Source: Pedobacter sp. (GTDB lineage Bacteria > Bacteroidota > Bacteroidia > Sphingobacteriales > Sphingobacteriaceae). From it: 64,000 nucleotides of DNA. Location: contig NZ_JAVHXT010000002.1 of the NCBI RefSeq assembly GCF_031119335.1, positions 62,001-126,000 of the forward strand, in the 5' to 3' direction. The notes beneath the pieces were generated by a model. It saw only the letters and a program-made list of their open reading frames with translations. It searched no databases and was not told the origin of the DNA. The translations under genes and the position numbers were made by a program. This document shows, piece after piece, positions 26,219 through 35,023 of the stretch; within the stretch, counting starts at the first letter, position 1, and every line of letters starts with the position of its first letter.

Positions 26219-26800
26219 TTATTTACACTTCTCTTTCTGATAAGCTACATATTCAGCGTACAAAGGTTCATTCACCATTCGTTTTAACGCTCTTACATGC
26301 GGATCGCTAGTCTCATTGCTTTGGCTGCGTAGCAACATAAAATGCAAACCAGTTTTTAATGGCGCACAATCTTTATTTACAGCCATTTCTTTAGTCTTAA
26401 GCAGAGAATATTCAAATGCGGCTTTCTCACTTTCTTCTGGCGTCCATTTAGCTCTCGGCGTATTATTGTAATAATGCAAATGACCAACTTCGTGGTACAG
26501 TATCACAATAAGTCTATCGTCGTTAAAGCGAGGTTTTTTATTGATGAAATAATCTAAATCTAGGGTAACTGTTCCACTTGGATTGGCAAAGCCTGGTCCC
26601 TTACCTTTTTTGTTGATGAAATTAACCTGTTTAAGCAAGGGCTCATTCTCTAATAACTGATGAAATAGTTTATAAAACTTTGGGAACGCCTGCTTATTTT
26701 CTTCAATAATACGATAACCTGCAGTATCTGGTACTTTGACATGTTGGGCTTTGGCAGTAAAACTTATCAATAAAATAGCAACGAAGAATAGTTTTTGCAT
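26219..26800 (-). CDS. Small secreted protein with HExxH zinc motif
   Basis: 193 residues, signal peptide about 1-18 (ending KAQ). HEVGH at 103-107 in LYHEVGHLHYYNN suggests a zincin-type metallopeptidase site. The third ligand is not obvious. Four cysteines could form disulfides or be random. No known family recognised. Transcribed alone, possibly periplasmic. Confidence 0.7.
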   Translation of the reverse strand: MQKLFFVAILLISFTAKAQHVKVPDTAGYRIIEENKQAFPKFYKLFHQLLENEPLLKQVNFINKKGKGPGFANPSGTVTLDLDYFINKKPRFNDDRLIVILYHEVGHLHYYNNTPRAKWTPEESEKAAFEYSLLKTKEMAVNKDCAPLKTGLHFMLLRSQSNETSDPHVRALKRMVNEPLYAEYVAYQKEKCK

Positions 26801-27191
26801 TTTTTGGCTGGTTGTTTTATGCCTGTTCTGACAGCTTAAATGTCACTTGGTTTAATGGCGATATAAAATAAGCTTTAGGTCAATATCATTAAGCAAAAAA
26901 AATTAACTAGTTAGCAGGGACGCCAACGTCCGCAAAATCAAGTATTGGAGTCTTCGCCAACGCTTAACTTAATGACATTTAGCTTTAGGCAGGGCTAATT
27001 TTGCAAAGCAAAGATGGCTTTGTTAATTAAACCTTATTGTAGCGAGCACGTAGCGAAGTGCAACAAGCGAAGTAAAGCGAAAAGAAGGACTGGTTTTGCC
27101 AAGATTCACCGACATTGTTTTTCAAACGATGTGATGTAAAAAATCCATTCCTCATTTTTCTAAAAACATTTTCAATTCAAAAAATAATTCA
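26801..27191. other. Non-coding gap before the fatty-acid cluster
   Basis: No gene seen. It holds a repeat element (26882-26979), followed by a stretch of GTAGCGAGCACGTAGCGAAG-type words around 27030-27080. The promoter box of the downstream operon is at its right edge. Confidence 0.5.
26882..26979. repeat. Diverged relative of the 17-bp-TIR element
   Basis: The right end CTTAACTTAATGACATT (26963-26979) is identical to the right terminal repeat of the element at 34691-34852. The left end AATATCATTAAG (26882-26893) matches its left terminal repeat with one change but is truncated. Inside is GGACG/CGTCC around CCAA (26918-26931) and a second CGCCAACG at 26955-26962. Confidence 0.7.
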
Positions 27192-27199
27192 TACCTTTG
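27192..27199 (+). promoter_or_regulatory. -7 box of the fatty-acid/L32 operon
   Basis: TACCTTTG is an exact TAnnTTTG match, 29 bp before the yceD-like ATG, giving a leader of about 25 nt. The -33 element is not clear. Confidence 0.65.
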
Positions 27200-27228
27200 C
27201 AGGCTAAAATTTAGTTACAATTGACACC

Positions 27229-27759
27229 ATGAAAGCGTTGAAACAATTTTCTATCCCCTTTACAGGTTTAAAATTGGGAAAACACAATTTCGATTTTGAA
27301 ATCGATAAAAGCTTTTTTGATGCATTTGAGCATTCGTTGGTAAAAGACGGTGCGCTTAAAGCTACGGTTGAGCTAGATAAACAAGAAACCATGTTGATTT
27401 TAGGTTTCCACGTTGAGGGAACCATAAAGTTAAACTGCGACACATGTTTATCTGATTTTGAGCAACCAATTGAACTGAACGAGAGGCAGATTGTGAAATT
27501 TGCTGAAGAGGTAGATGAAGATGAACCTGAAGATCTGGAAATCATCGTTTTGCCTAGAAAGGAAACCGCAATTGACGTTTCTGAATTGATTTACGAATTC
27601 ATTACCGTTGCAGTACCTTTTATTAACAAATGTGAGCAAGCCGGACAAGCTTGCGACGAGCAAATGCTTAACACGTTAGAAAAGTTGTCGACAGGCAGCG
27701 AAGAACAAGAAGAACAAAATAGCGACCCACGCTGGGAAGCGCTAAAAAAATTAAAATAG
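27229..27759 (+). CDS. YceD-family protein (DUF177)
   Basis: 176 residues. The central NCDTCLSDF and later CEQAGQACDEQ place two cysteine pairs as in the YceD/DUF177 family, with the acidic EVDEDEPEDLE insert between. YceD is linked to 23S rRNA accumulation and is almost always encoded next to rpmF, as here (19 bp upstream). First gene of the rpmF-plsX-fabH-acc group. Confidence 0.92.
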   Translation: MKALKQFSIPFTGLKLGKHNFDFEIDKSFFDAFEHSLVKDGALKATVELDKQETMLILGFHVEGTIKLNCDTCLSDFEQPIELNERQIVKFAEEVDEDEPEDLEIIVLPRKETAIDVSELIYEFITVAVPFINKCEQAGQACDEQMLNTLEKLSTGSEEQEEQNSDPRWEALKKLK

Positions 27760-27778
27760 TAATTAAAAAAATCAAGCA

Positions 27779-27970
27779 ATGGCACATCCAAAACGCAAGG
27801 TTTCTAAACAAAGAAGAGATAAAAGAAGAACGCACTACAAAGCTGTAGCTCCTTCATTAACTACTTGCCAAACTACTGGTGCGGTACACCAACCCCACAC
27901 AGCTTACAACGTTGATGGTAATCTTTACTACAACGGTAAATTAGTAATAGAAAACACTTCGATAGGTTAA
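27779..27970 (+). CDS. rpmF: 50S ribosomal protein L32
   Basis: 63 residues, normal. The start MAHPKRKVSKQRRDKRRTHY is diagnostic. Of the cysteines that bind zinc in some lineages only one remains (TCQTTG), as usual for zinc-free forms. Structural protein of the large subunit. Confidence 0.98.
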   Translation: MAHPKRKVSKQRRDKRRTHYKAVAPSLTTCQTTGAVHQPHTAYNVDGNLYYNGKLVIENTSIG

Positions 27971-28065
27971 TTTTCTGAAAAATTTTTGTGTTTTCCATTA
28001 GTTTAAGATTAACTTAGCCTAATAGAAATAAAGGCCTTTGGCTTTAACACAAAAGATTTTTTACT

Positions 28066-29007
28066 ATGAAAATAGGTCTCGATATTATGGGTGGAGACTA
28101 TGCTCCCAAAGCTATTGTTTTGGGAGCAATAGCTGCCCATCAATCACTGTCTGCTAATGAGCAATTGGTGCTAATTGGCGATACACAGCAGATTAAACCT
28201 CTTCTTTCTGAGCAAGGATTCAACCCGGATCACTTCGAATATGTACATACCGAAGAAGTTATTGGTATGGGCGAACATGCTACGAAAGCAATTCTTCAAA
28301 AACCCAATTCTAGCATTTCTGTAGGCTTCCAATTATTAAAGGAAGGCAAGATAGATTCATTTGCAAGCGCAGGTAATTCTGGTGCTATGTTGGTTGGTGC
28401 TGTTTTCAGCGTAAAACCAATTGCAGGTATCTCTAGGCCTTGTTTATGTACTATTGTACCTAAATTAAAGGGCGGCGTTGGCTTGCTTTTAGATGTAGGT
28501 GCCAATGCAGATTGTAAACCAGATAACCTTTTGGAATTTGGCGTTTTGGGCAGTTTGTATGCAGAACATATCATGCAAATTGAAAACCCTAAGGTGGCTT
28601 TGATGAACATTGGCGAAGAAGACGAAAAAGGTAATATGCTTACCTTAGCCAGTCATCGTTTAATGAAAGAAAAGGCAACTTTCAACTTTGTGGGCAACGT
28701 AGAAGGTAGAGATTTGTTTAACGACAAAGCTGATGTGATTGTTTGCGATGGTTTTACCGGAAATATCATGCTGAAATTGGCAGAATCGTTCTACGTACTT
28801 ACCATTAAAAAAGGATTGAAAGACGAGTTTTTTGACCGTTTCAATTACGAAAACTATGGTGGCAGCCCTGTTTTAGGAGTAAATGCACCAGTTTTAATTG
28901 GACATGGCATATCGAGCCCAGAAGCTGTGAAGAACATGATCTTCCAATCTAGGGATATGATTAATACTGGATTGGTTGGCAAAATACAAGCCGCATTCCA
29001 ACAATAA
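28066..29007 (+). CDS. plsX: Phosphate acyltransferase PlsX
   Basis: 313 residues. Start [18 protein letters not shown] and the blocks [31 protein letters not shown] and [12 protein letters not shown] are characteristic. It converts acyl-ACP to acyl-phosphate for phospholipid synthesis at the membrane. It continues the rpmF operon; fabH starts 13 bp after. Confidence 0.98.
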   Translation: MKIGLDIMGGDYAPKAIVLGAIAAHQSLSANEQLVLIGDTQQIKPLLSEQGFNPDHFEYVHTEEVIGMGEHATKAILQKPNSSISVGFQLLKEGKIDSFASAGNSGAMLVGAVFSVKPIAGISRPCLCTIVPKLKGGVGLLLDVGANADCKPDNLLEFGVLGSLYAEHIMQIENPKVALMNIGEEDEKGNMLTLASHRLMKEKATFNFVGNVEGRDLFNDKADVIVCDGFTGNIMLKLAESFYVLTIKKGLKDEFFDRFNYENYGGSPVLGVNAPVLIGHGISSPEAVKNMIFQSRDMINTGLVGKIQAAFQQ

Positions 29008-29020
29008 ACTAACAAAGAAA

Positions 29021-30016
29021 ATGAGTAAAATTCACGCTGCTATTACCGCAGTTAATGGTTACGTTCCTGATTATGTTTTAACTAACAAGGAGCTAGAAAC
29101 AATCGTTGATACTAATGACGAATGGATAACTACCAGAACGGGTATTAAAGAGCGCAGAATATTAAAAGGCGAAGGTTTGGGTACTTCGGATATGGCTGTG
29201 CCTGCCGTAAACGGTCTTTTGAAAAAAAGAGGTATCGATGCTACAGAAATTGACCTTATCATTTTTTGCACCACTACTCCAGATTTTACTTTCCCGGCAA
29301 CAGCAAATGTACTTGCCGACAAAATTGGTGCGGTAAATGCTTGGGGCTACGACCTACAGGCTGCCTGCTCTGGTTTTGTGTTCGGTTTAACTACAGGTGC
29401 TCAATTCATCGAATCGGGCAAGCACAAAAAAGTATTGGTAGTTGGTGGCGATAAAATGTCTTCAATTATCAATTACGAAGACCGTGCCACTTGTATCATT
29501 TTTGGTGATGGCTGCGGTTGCGCATTATTAGAACCAAACGAAGAAGGTTTAGGTGTACAGGATTCGATTTTAAGAAGTGATGGTTCTGGCGGTAAATACT
29601 TAGGCATGAAAGCGGGTGGTTCTGTTAAACCTGCTACTCACGAAAGCATTGATGCCAAAGAACACTTTGCTTATCAAGAAGGGCAAACCGTATTTAAATT
29701 TGCTGTAACAAATATGGCAGATGTGGCTGCAGAAATCATGGAAAGAAATAGTCTTTCTGCTGATGATGTAGCTTGGCTAGTTCCTCATCAAGCTAATAAA
29801 CGTATTATAGATGCTACTGCTTCTAGAATGGGCGTTAGCAGCGAAAAAGTAATGGTAAACATTGAGCGTTACGGAAATACCACTAATGGCACCATTCCAC
29901 TTTGTTTATGGGAATGGGAAAAAGATCTCAAAAAAGGCGACAACATTATTATTGCTGCTTTTGGCGGAGGCTTTACTTGGGGTTCGGTTTATCTTAAATG
30001 GGCTTATAACAGTTAA
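29021..30016 (+). CDS. fabH: Beta-ketoacyl-ACP synthase III
   Basis: 331 residues from [20 protein letters not shown]; an upstream in-frame TTG at 28976 inside plsX is rejected. Catalytic triad Cys116 (AACSGF), His256 (VPHQAN) and Asn286 ([10 protein letters not shown]) is complete. It starts fatty-acid synthesis by condensing acetyl- or branched-acyl-CoA with malonyl-ACP. Confidence 0.98.
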   Translation: MSKIHAAITAVNGYVPDYVLTNKELETIVDTNDEWITTRTGIKERRILKGEGLGTSDMAVPAVNGLLKKRGIDATEIDLIIFCTTTPDFTFPATANVLADKIGAVNAWGYDLQAACSGFVFGLTTGAQFIESGKHKKVLVVGGDKMSSIINYEDRATCIIFGDGCGCALLEPNEEGLGVQDSILRSDGSGGKYLGMKAGGSVKPATHESIDAKEHFAYQEGQTVFKFAVTNMADVAAEIMERNSLSADDVAWLVPHQANKRIIDATASRMGVSSEKVMVNIERYGNTTNGTIPLCLWEWEKDLKKGDNIIIAAFGGGFTWGSVYLKWAYNS

Positions 30017-30149
30017 TTTTTTTTAGCTGATGGTTAGATAGTTGATAGACTATAGACTATTAGCCATTAACTATGAACAGAAAATAAAAAATCCTTACCT
30101 TCGCTAATTCAAACAAGACACAACAATTATTTAACATAACCAAAAGAGA

Positions 30150-30635
30150 ATGGATATTAAACAAATTCAGGAACTTATAAAATTTGTTTCTCGGTCGGGA
30201 GTAAATGAAGTTTCTTTAGAGCAAGAAAACTTCAAAATTACCATTAAAACTAACCAAAATCCAGTTTATGTAAATGCGGCAGTACCGTCAGCTTCAACAC
30301 AAGTTGTAATGGCGCCACCTGCTCCAGTTGCAGCGCCTGCTCAAGCGGCACCTGCAGCAGCGGCAACAGCTCCAGCTACAGAAGACACATCTAAATACAT
30401 TACGATAAAATCTCCAATGATTGGTACTTTTTACCGCTCTGCCAGCCCTGAAAAACCTTCGTTTGTAAACGTTGGTGACGAAATTGGCACAGGCAAAGTA
30501 GTATGTATCATCGAAGCAATGAAATTATTCAACGAAATTGAAAGCGAAGTTTCTGGGCGTATCGTTAAAATATTGGTAGACAATGCGTCGCCAGTTGAGT
30601 ACGACCAACCGTTATTCTTAGTTGAACCCATGTAA
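30150..30635 (+). CDS. accB: Biotin carboxyl carrier protein of acetyl-CoA carboxylase
   Basis: 161 residues. Helical N-terminal part (1-40), an Ala/Pro-rich flexible linker (about 48-82), then the biotinyl domain with the biotinylated Lys125 in EAMKLFNEI. It carries CO2 between AccC and the transferase subunits. A degenerate -7 box, TACCTTCG, sits near 30096. Confidence 0.97.
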   Translation: MDIKQIQELIKFVSRSGVNEVSLEQENFKITIKTNQNPVYVNAAVPSASTQVVMAPPAPVAAPAQAAPAAAATAPATEDTSKYITIKSPMIGTFYRSASPEKPSFVNVGDEIGTGKVVCIIEAMKLFNEIESEVSGRIVKILVDNASPVEYDQPLFLVEPM

Positions 30636-30732
30636 GAAGTGATTTCACAGATTAAAGGATTACACAGATTTAGGCTATGTTTAAGCATCAGTGTAATCAC
30701 TAAATCGGTGTTATCATTTTAAAATCGAAGCT

Positions 30733-32073
30733 ATGTTTAAAAAAATATTAATTGCCAACAGGGGCGAAATCGCTTTGCGTATTATCCGTACCTGTAAGGA
30801 AATGGGCATTAAAACCGTAGCAGTTTACTCTACAGCTGATAGAGAAAGCTTACACGTTCGTTTTGCCGATGAGGCTGTTTGTATTGGTCCACCACCAAGC
30901 AAAGACTCTTATTTAAGTATCCCAAACATCATATCTGCAGCAGAATTAACTAATGCAGATGCCATACACCCAGGTTACGGTTTCTTGTCTGAGAATGCGA
31001 AGTTCTCATCAGTTTGCCGCGATTACGGAATTAAATTTATCGGAGCTACGCCGGAGCAAATCAACGATATGGGTGATAAATCATCGGCCAAAGAAACGAT
31101 GAAAAAAGCTGGTGTTCCAACCATCCCTGGATCTGAGGGCTTATTGGAAAGCGTAAAAGAAGGCATTAAGTTAGCCAACGAAATGGGCTATCCGGTAATC
31201 TTGAAAGCTACTGCTGGTGGTGGTGGCCGTGGTATGCGTGTAGTTTGGAAAGATGAAGAATTCGAAAACGCTTGGGACAGTGCACGTCAAGAATCTGGTG
31301 CAGCTTTTGGTAATGATGGTCTTTATCTAGAAAAATACATCGAAGATCCTCGCCACATCGAAATCCAAGTAATTGGAGATCAATTCGGTAAAGCTTGCCA
31401 CTTGTCAGAAAGAGATTGTTCTATCCAACGTCGCCACCAAAAATTGGTAGAAGAAGCTCCTTCTCCTTTTATGACCGACGAATTGCGTGAAAAAATGGGT
31501 GAAGCGGCCATTAAAGGTGCTTTAGCTGTACAATATGAAGGTGCTGGAACTATCGAGTTCTTGGTAGACAAACACCGTAATTTCTACTTTATGGAGATGA
31601 ATACGCGTATCCAAGTAGAGCATCCGGTTACGGAAGAGGTAATTAACTTCGATTTGATTAAAGAGCAGATTAAAGTAGCGGCAGGTATTCCAATTTCTGG
31701 CAAAAATTATATGCCAGATATGCACGCTATCGAATGTCGTATCAATGCGGAAGATCCTTTTAACAACTTCCGCCCGTCACCAGGAAAAATTACTAATTTC
31801 CACTCGCCAGGTGGTCATGGTGTGCGTGTAGATACACACGTTTATGCAGGTTATCAAATTCCGCCTAACTACGATTCGATGATTGCTAAGCTAATTTGTG
31901 TTGCTCAAACTAGAGAAGAAGCAATATGTACCATGGAGCGTGCTTTAAGTGAGTTCGTAATTGAAGGCATTAAAACTACCATTCCATTCCATTTGAAATT
32001 GATGAAAGACCCTAACTTTAGAGCCGGTAACTTTACCACTAAGTTTATGGAAACTTTCGATCTATCGGAATAA
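30733..32073 (+). CDS. accC: Biotin carboxylase subunit
   Basis: 446 residues, full length. ATP-grasp enzyme with [16 protein letters not shown] at the start, [13 protein letters not shown], the glycine loop [34 protein letters not shown] and [13 protein letters not shown]. It carboxylates the biotin of AccB. Last gene of the cluster; a hairpin terminator follows. Confidence 0.98.
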   Translation: MFKKILIANRGEIALRIIRTCKEMGIKTVAVYSTADRESLHVRFADEAVCIGPPPSKDSYLSIPNIISAAELTNADAIHPGYGFLSENAKFSSVCRDYGIKFIGATPEQINDMGDKSSAKETMKKAGVPTIPGSEGLLESVKEGIKLANEMGYPVILKATAGGGGRGMRVVWKDEEFENAWDSARQESGAAFGNDGLYLEKYIEDPRHIEIQVIGDQFGKACHLSERDCSIQRRHQKLVEEAPSPFMTDELREKMGEAAIKGALAVQYEGAGTIEFLVDKHRNFYFMEMNTRIQVEHPVTEEVINFDLIKEQIKVAAGIPISGKNYMPDMHAIECRINAEDPFNNFRPSPGKITNFHSPGGHGVRVDTHVYAGYQIPPNYDSMIAKLICVAQTREEAICTMERALSEFVIEGIKTTIPFHLKLMKDPNFRAGNFTTKFMETFDLSE

Positions 32074-32094
32074 GAAATACTAAAACTTTAGAAG

Positions 32095-32129
32095 ATGCCT
32101 CGACAAATTGTTGGGGCATTTTCGTTTTT
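32095..32129 (+). terminator. accC terminator
   Basis: ATGCCTCGACAA (32095-32106) pairs with TTGTTGGGGCAT (32108-32119), partly with G-T pairs, followed by TTTTCGTTTTT. A partial second copy of the right arm with T-run (AAATTGTCGGGGCATTTC) lies near 32236-32260. Confidence 0.75.
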
Positions 32130-32183
32130 AAAATAAATCACCTTAGACACCTAAGAAAATCTAAGTTTTTAAAATGCTTTAGA

Positions 32184-32221
32184 CTTAAGTGTGCTAAGGT
32201 GCCTTAGGTGGTAAAATAAAT
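32184..32221. repeat. 38-bp direct repeat, copy 1
   Basis: Starts CTTAAGTGTGCTAAGG and ends GGTGGTAAAATAAAT. Copy 2 at 32468-32505 differs at two positions. An inverted partial copy (ACCTTAGACACCTAAG, about 32141-32156) lies before it. Confidence 0.8.
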
Positions 32222-32467
32222 ACTGAGCATAGTTAAGCAAATTGTCGGGGCATTTCTTTTTTTGCCCTCCGAATTATCGGAGCAAGCTCTCTCTGCCTTC
32301 GGCATCTATTAATAGTTGTTAATTTCTATTTTGATATTAATGAGCTCGCTACGCATCGGTTCTCCCCGAAAGAGAGAGAAAATAAAATAGCTTATGACAG
32401 TGCAAATTGCATAAGCACCTAGTATCTCCCTTTGGAGGGATAATTAAAGAGGGAGGAAAATTTTATT

Positions 32468-32505
32468 CTTAAGTGCGCTAAGGTGTCTTAGGTGGTAAAA
32501 TAAAT
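32468..32505. repeat. 38-bp direct repeat, copy 2
   Basis: 36 of 38 positions match copy 1 at 32184-32221. It ends 44 bp before the rsgA ATG, so it may carry part of the rsgA promoter region. The gap between copies contains a palindromic CTCCCTTTGGAGGGA-type repeat near 32427-32440 and no gene. Confidence 0.8.
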
Positions 32506-32549
32506 TATTGAGTAGGTTGAGCGTTAACTTTCGTAACTTTACGCAAAAT

Positions 32550-33470
32550 ATGCAGGGATTAGTCATTAAATCTACAGGAAGTTGGTATCAAGTATTTGCC
32601 GAAGATGGCAACACCTATTCATGCCGAATTAAAGGAAAGTTTAGGATCAAAGGTATCCAAACCACCAACCCTATTGCCGTTGGCGACCAAGTAGATTTTG
32701 AACTTGAACCTAATGCAGACACCGGCGTAATTGATAAATTGCACGATCGTAAAAACTACATCATCCGTAAGTCTATTAACTTAAGCAAGCAATCACAAAT
32801 TATTGCTGCAAACTTAGACCAAGCTTTTTTGATTGTTACATTAGCTTCTCCCCGCACCTCTTTAGGTTTTATCGACAGATTTTTGGTTGTTGCCGAGGCT
32901 TATGATATCCCAACCTCCCTAGTATTTAACAAGCTCGATTTATATAGCGAAGACGGTTTGGAAATATTAGCTGATTACAAATCGATTTATGAAAACATTG
33001 GCTATCCATGCTACGAAGTTTCGGCTTTGGAAGGCACCAATATCCCTCAAATTGAAGCATTGCTGAAAGATAAAACTACTTTGTTCTCTGGCCACTCGGG
33101 TGTTGGAAAATCGAGTTTAATCAATGCGATCCTACCTGATTTTGAATTAAAAACTGGAGAAGTTAGTGAATGGAGTGATAAAGGTCAGCATACGACAACT
33201 TTTGCCGAAATGCACAACCTGCCTTTTGGCGGCTATTTGGTAGATACGCCAGGAATTAGAGAATTGGGCATTGTAGACATCGAAAAAGAAGAACTGAGCC
33301 ACTTTTTCGTGGAGATGAGAGAAAGACTTAACCAATGCCGATTTAATAACTGCAGGCATATTAACGAGCCTGGTTGCGCCGTTGTCAAAGCTGTAGAAGA
33401 AGGAGAAATTGAACCTTCTCGCTACGATAGCTACCAAAGCATCTATTTCGGCAACGATACGAGAGCTTAG
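32550..33470 (+). CDS. rsgA: Ribosome small-subunit-dependent GTPase A
   Basis: 306 residues from MQGLVIKSTGSWYQV; the earlier in-frame codon at 32508 is TTG and adds nothing family-like. Order is OB fold (about 1-65), then a circularly permuted GTPase with NKLD before GHSGVGKSSL and DTPGIRE, and a C-terminal zinc knuckle (CRFNNCRHINEPGC). It helps 30S maturation near the decoding centre. Confidence 0.97.
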   Translation: MQGLVIKSTGSWYQVFAEDGNTYSCRIKGKFRIKGIQTTNPIAVGDQVDFELEPNADTGVIDKLHDRKNYIIRKSINLSKQSQIIAANLDQAFLIVTLASPRTSLGFIDRFLVVAEAYDIPTSLVFNKLDLYSEDGLEILADYKSIYENIGYPCYEVSALEGTNIPQIEALLKDKTTLFSGHSGVGKSSLINAILPDFELKTGEVSEWSDKGQHTTTFAEMHNLPFGGYLVDTPGIRELGIVDIEKEELSHFFVEMRERLNQCRFNNCRHINEPGCAVVKAVEEGEIEPSRYDSYQSIYFGNDTRA

Positions 33471-33535
33471 GCAGTGGCTAGGATTTAGTATTAGCAGTTC
33501 GTATAAACATCAAGTACTTTATACAAACCGATTAA

Positions 33536-34012
33536 CTATTTTATCAGTTGAGCTTTTGCATCAAATCTTGGCATTACCATAGCATACTCTTTAATTACTT
33601 TCACGACACCTTCTGTGCCGTCTGCAAAGTTTGTATCATTATCATCAGCTAAAAATATTTTGCCTTTTTCAAAAAACAACGAGTAATAAGGGTAACTTCG
33701 TTCTTCCGGGTCATTGAAAGGCACAAGAACTCTAACATTATTTAAGTCTGAAAATATTTTACCTATATATATTTGTCTTTGTTCATAATCTTCATTTGGT
33801 GTCCTATAAATACAAATTTGAAACCTTAGCTCAAATTTTTCTTCAGAATATAAAGAATTAAAAAATATATGTTTCGGATTATTAAAGTCTAAATCAACAG
33901 GAGGGTCCTCATTAAAGTCATAGTAAAAAACTGTCAAGTCGGGAAAAATTTGCTTCAAGCTATTTAGTATGTCTTTAACATCCATTATTTCATCTAAATA
34001 TATATCTTCCAT
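33536..34012 (-). CDS. Uncharacterised acidic protein
   Basis: 158 residues, not recognised. Rich in Asp, Asn, Phe and Tyr, no signal peptide or membrane segment. The predicted pattern alternates strands (LTVFYYDF, HIFFNSLY, RFQICIYR, IYIGKIF, VRVLVPF) and ends with a helix. This compact alpha/beta shape resembles small immunity-type or SUKH-like proteins, but no motif supports this and no toxin gene is nearby. Codon use looks AT-richer than neighbours. Convergent with rsgA. Confidence 0.6.
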   Translation of the reverse strand: MEDIYLDEIMDVKDILNSLKQIFPDLTVFYYDFNEDPPVDLDFNNPKHIFFNSLYSEEKFELRFQICIYRTPNEDYEQRQIYIGKIFSDLNNVRVLVPFNDPEERSYPYYSLFFEKGKIFLADDNDTNFADGTEGVVKVIKEYAMVMPRFDAKAQLIK

Positions 34013-34060
34013 AAGTCTTTGATTAATGCTTTATAAATGTGAACACCAAGTCTTTGCTCT

Positions 34061-34591
34061 TTATTCCTTGTTCCTTAATCTAATTTCAAACAAATTCAAA
34101 GTAATACCTTCATAATGCTTAGGCAAACCGCTGTTTGGAGCTATTTTAATTTCGCCAACATGGTTAAAACCGCAGCTAGTGTAATATTTCAACAAACGCT
34201 CATTATCTGCCCAAGTATCCATACGTATGTAATCTAATGGCTTGGTTTTACTGTATCCCTTTACCCAATCGATAATGACCTTCACAAAACCATAACCACG
34301 ATATTCGGGATGCGTTACAATACGATGAATGTATACCGCACCCTCATCGTCTTTACCTAACCAAATCTGCGGATCGCTGTAAGTTACGGCAAAAATGCCA
34401 GCCACCTTTCCATCTACCAAAATTTTATACTGCCTACCATCAGCAATTTCCTCCTTCACCAATTCCCTATCGAAACCTTGCCATTGCTTAGATGAAACCT
34501 TTTTTTGATGCTCAATGGCCAAATCGTAAAACTCGAAAATGGTATCGATATCATTTGGCGTACTGTTAAGTACCTGATTGGAATTTTGCAT
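34061..34591 (-). CDS. GNAT-family N-acetyltransferase
   Basis: 176 residues from MQNSNQVLNSTPND. A longer form starting at 34672 has a Cys-rich tail that is not family-like, and a TATTTTTG box overlaps its coding region, so the short start is preferred. The GNAT acetyl-CoA loop is VYIHRIVTHPEYRGYGFVKVIIDW (R/Q-x-x-G-x-G/A as RGYGF). The acceptor substrate is unknown. Confidence 0.87.
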   Translation of the reverse strand: MQNSNQVLNSTPNDIDTIFEFYDLAIEHQKKVSSKQWQGFDRELVKEEIADGRQYKILVDGKVAGIFAVTYSDPQIWLGKDDEGAVYIHRIVTHPEYRGYGFVKVIIDWVKGYSKTKPLDYIRMDTWADNERLLKYYTSCGFNHVGEIKIAPNSGLPKHYEGITLNLFEIRLRNKE

Positions 34592-34594
34592 GGT

Positions 34595-34602
34595 CAAAAA
34601 TA
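34595..34602 (-). promoter_or_regulatory. -7 box next to the GNAT start codon
   Basis: The minus strand reads TATTTTTG, an exact consensus match, ending 3 bp before the ATG at 34591. Transcription would begin at or next to the A of the ATG, implying a leaderless mRNA. Poly-T makes a chance match easier than elsewhere. Confidence 0.5.
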
Positions 34603-34690
34603 GTAAAGATTTTTTTGAAGCGCAGTTACAGTACAAATATTTACATCTGTCCTTCTTTTCGCTATATTTCAAACTCGCTATTGCTCGTTC

Positions 34691-34852
34691 AATGTCATTA
34701 AGTTAAGGAATTAAAAGACCTCGAAGAGGTCAAATATTTATAGAAATAATAAGTAAAATGCCATTCGACCCCGATGGGGTCGAACAAAAACGCTAGCAAT
34801 TCATGCGCTATAAACATTAGAATCCTACGGATTCTCTTAACTTAATGACATT
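34691..34852. mobile_element. Miniature TIR element with three triloop hairpins
   Basis: Perfect 17-bp terminal inverted repeats: AATGTCATTAAGTTAAG (34691-34707) and CTTAACTTAATGACATT (34836-34852). Inside are three perfect hairpins with 3-nt loops: GACCTC/GAGGTC (34717-34731), TTCGACCCC/GGGGTCGAA (34764-34784) and AGAATCC/GGATTCT (34819-34835). No coding capacity, so it would need a transposase in trans. GCTCGTT occurs 1 bp outside the left end (34683-34689) and 4 bp outside the right end (34857-34863), a possible target duplication. Confidence 0.75.
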
Positions 34853-34965
34853 GATCGCTCGTTTGAAGATGCCGCTACAATAAGGGCTATGAACCTGGGT
34901 CTGTACAAAGCAAACCCCCTCATCATGCCTCGCAATGAATGAGAACTTAACCCTCTATACGACAA
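34853..34965. other. Non-coding remainder before psd terminator
   Basis: About 110 bp between the miniature element and the psd terminator. I see no gene and no clear repeat in it. Confidence 0.4.
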
Positions 34966-34999
34966 TAAAAAAGCCTTGCAAGTATCAACTCACAAGGCT
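34966..34999 (-). terminator. psd terminator
   Basis: On the minus strand AGCCTTG (34993-34999) pairs with CAAGGCT (34972-34978) around a 14-nt loop, followed by a run of six T. It begins 24 bp after the psd stop. Confidence 0.88.
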
Positions 35000-35023
35000 C
35001 TCGAATATCTATTTAAGCAGAAA

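Noticed and set aside
34592-34672. N-terminal extension of the GNAT protein
   Set aside because: The added 27 residues are Cys/Lys-rich and not family-like, and the -7 box falls inside them. The short start was chosen, though the match could be chance.
34691-34852. CRISPR-like or tRNA-like reading of the three hairpins
   Set aside because: The hairpins differ in sequence and are not spaced as repeats and spacers; no cloverleaf or acceptor stem can be drawn.
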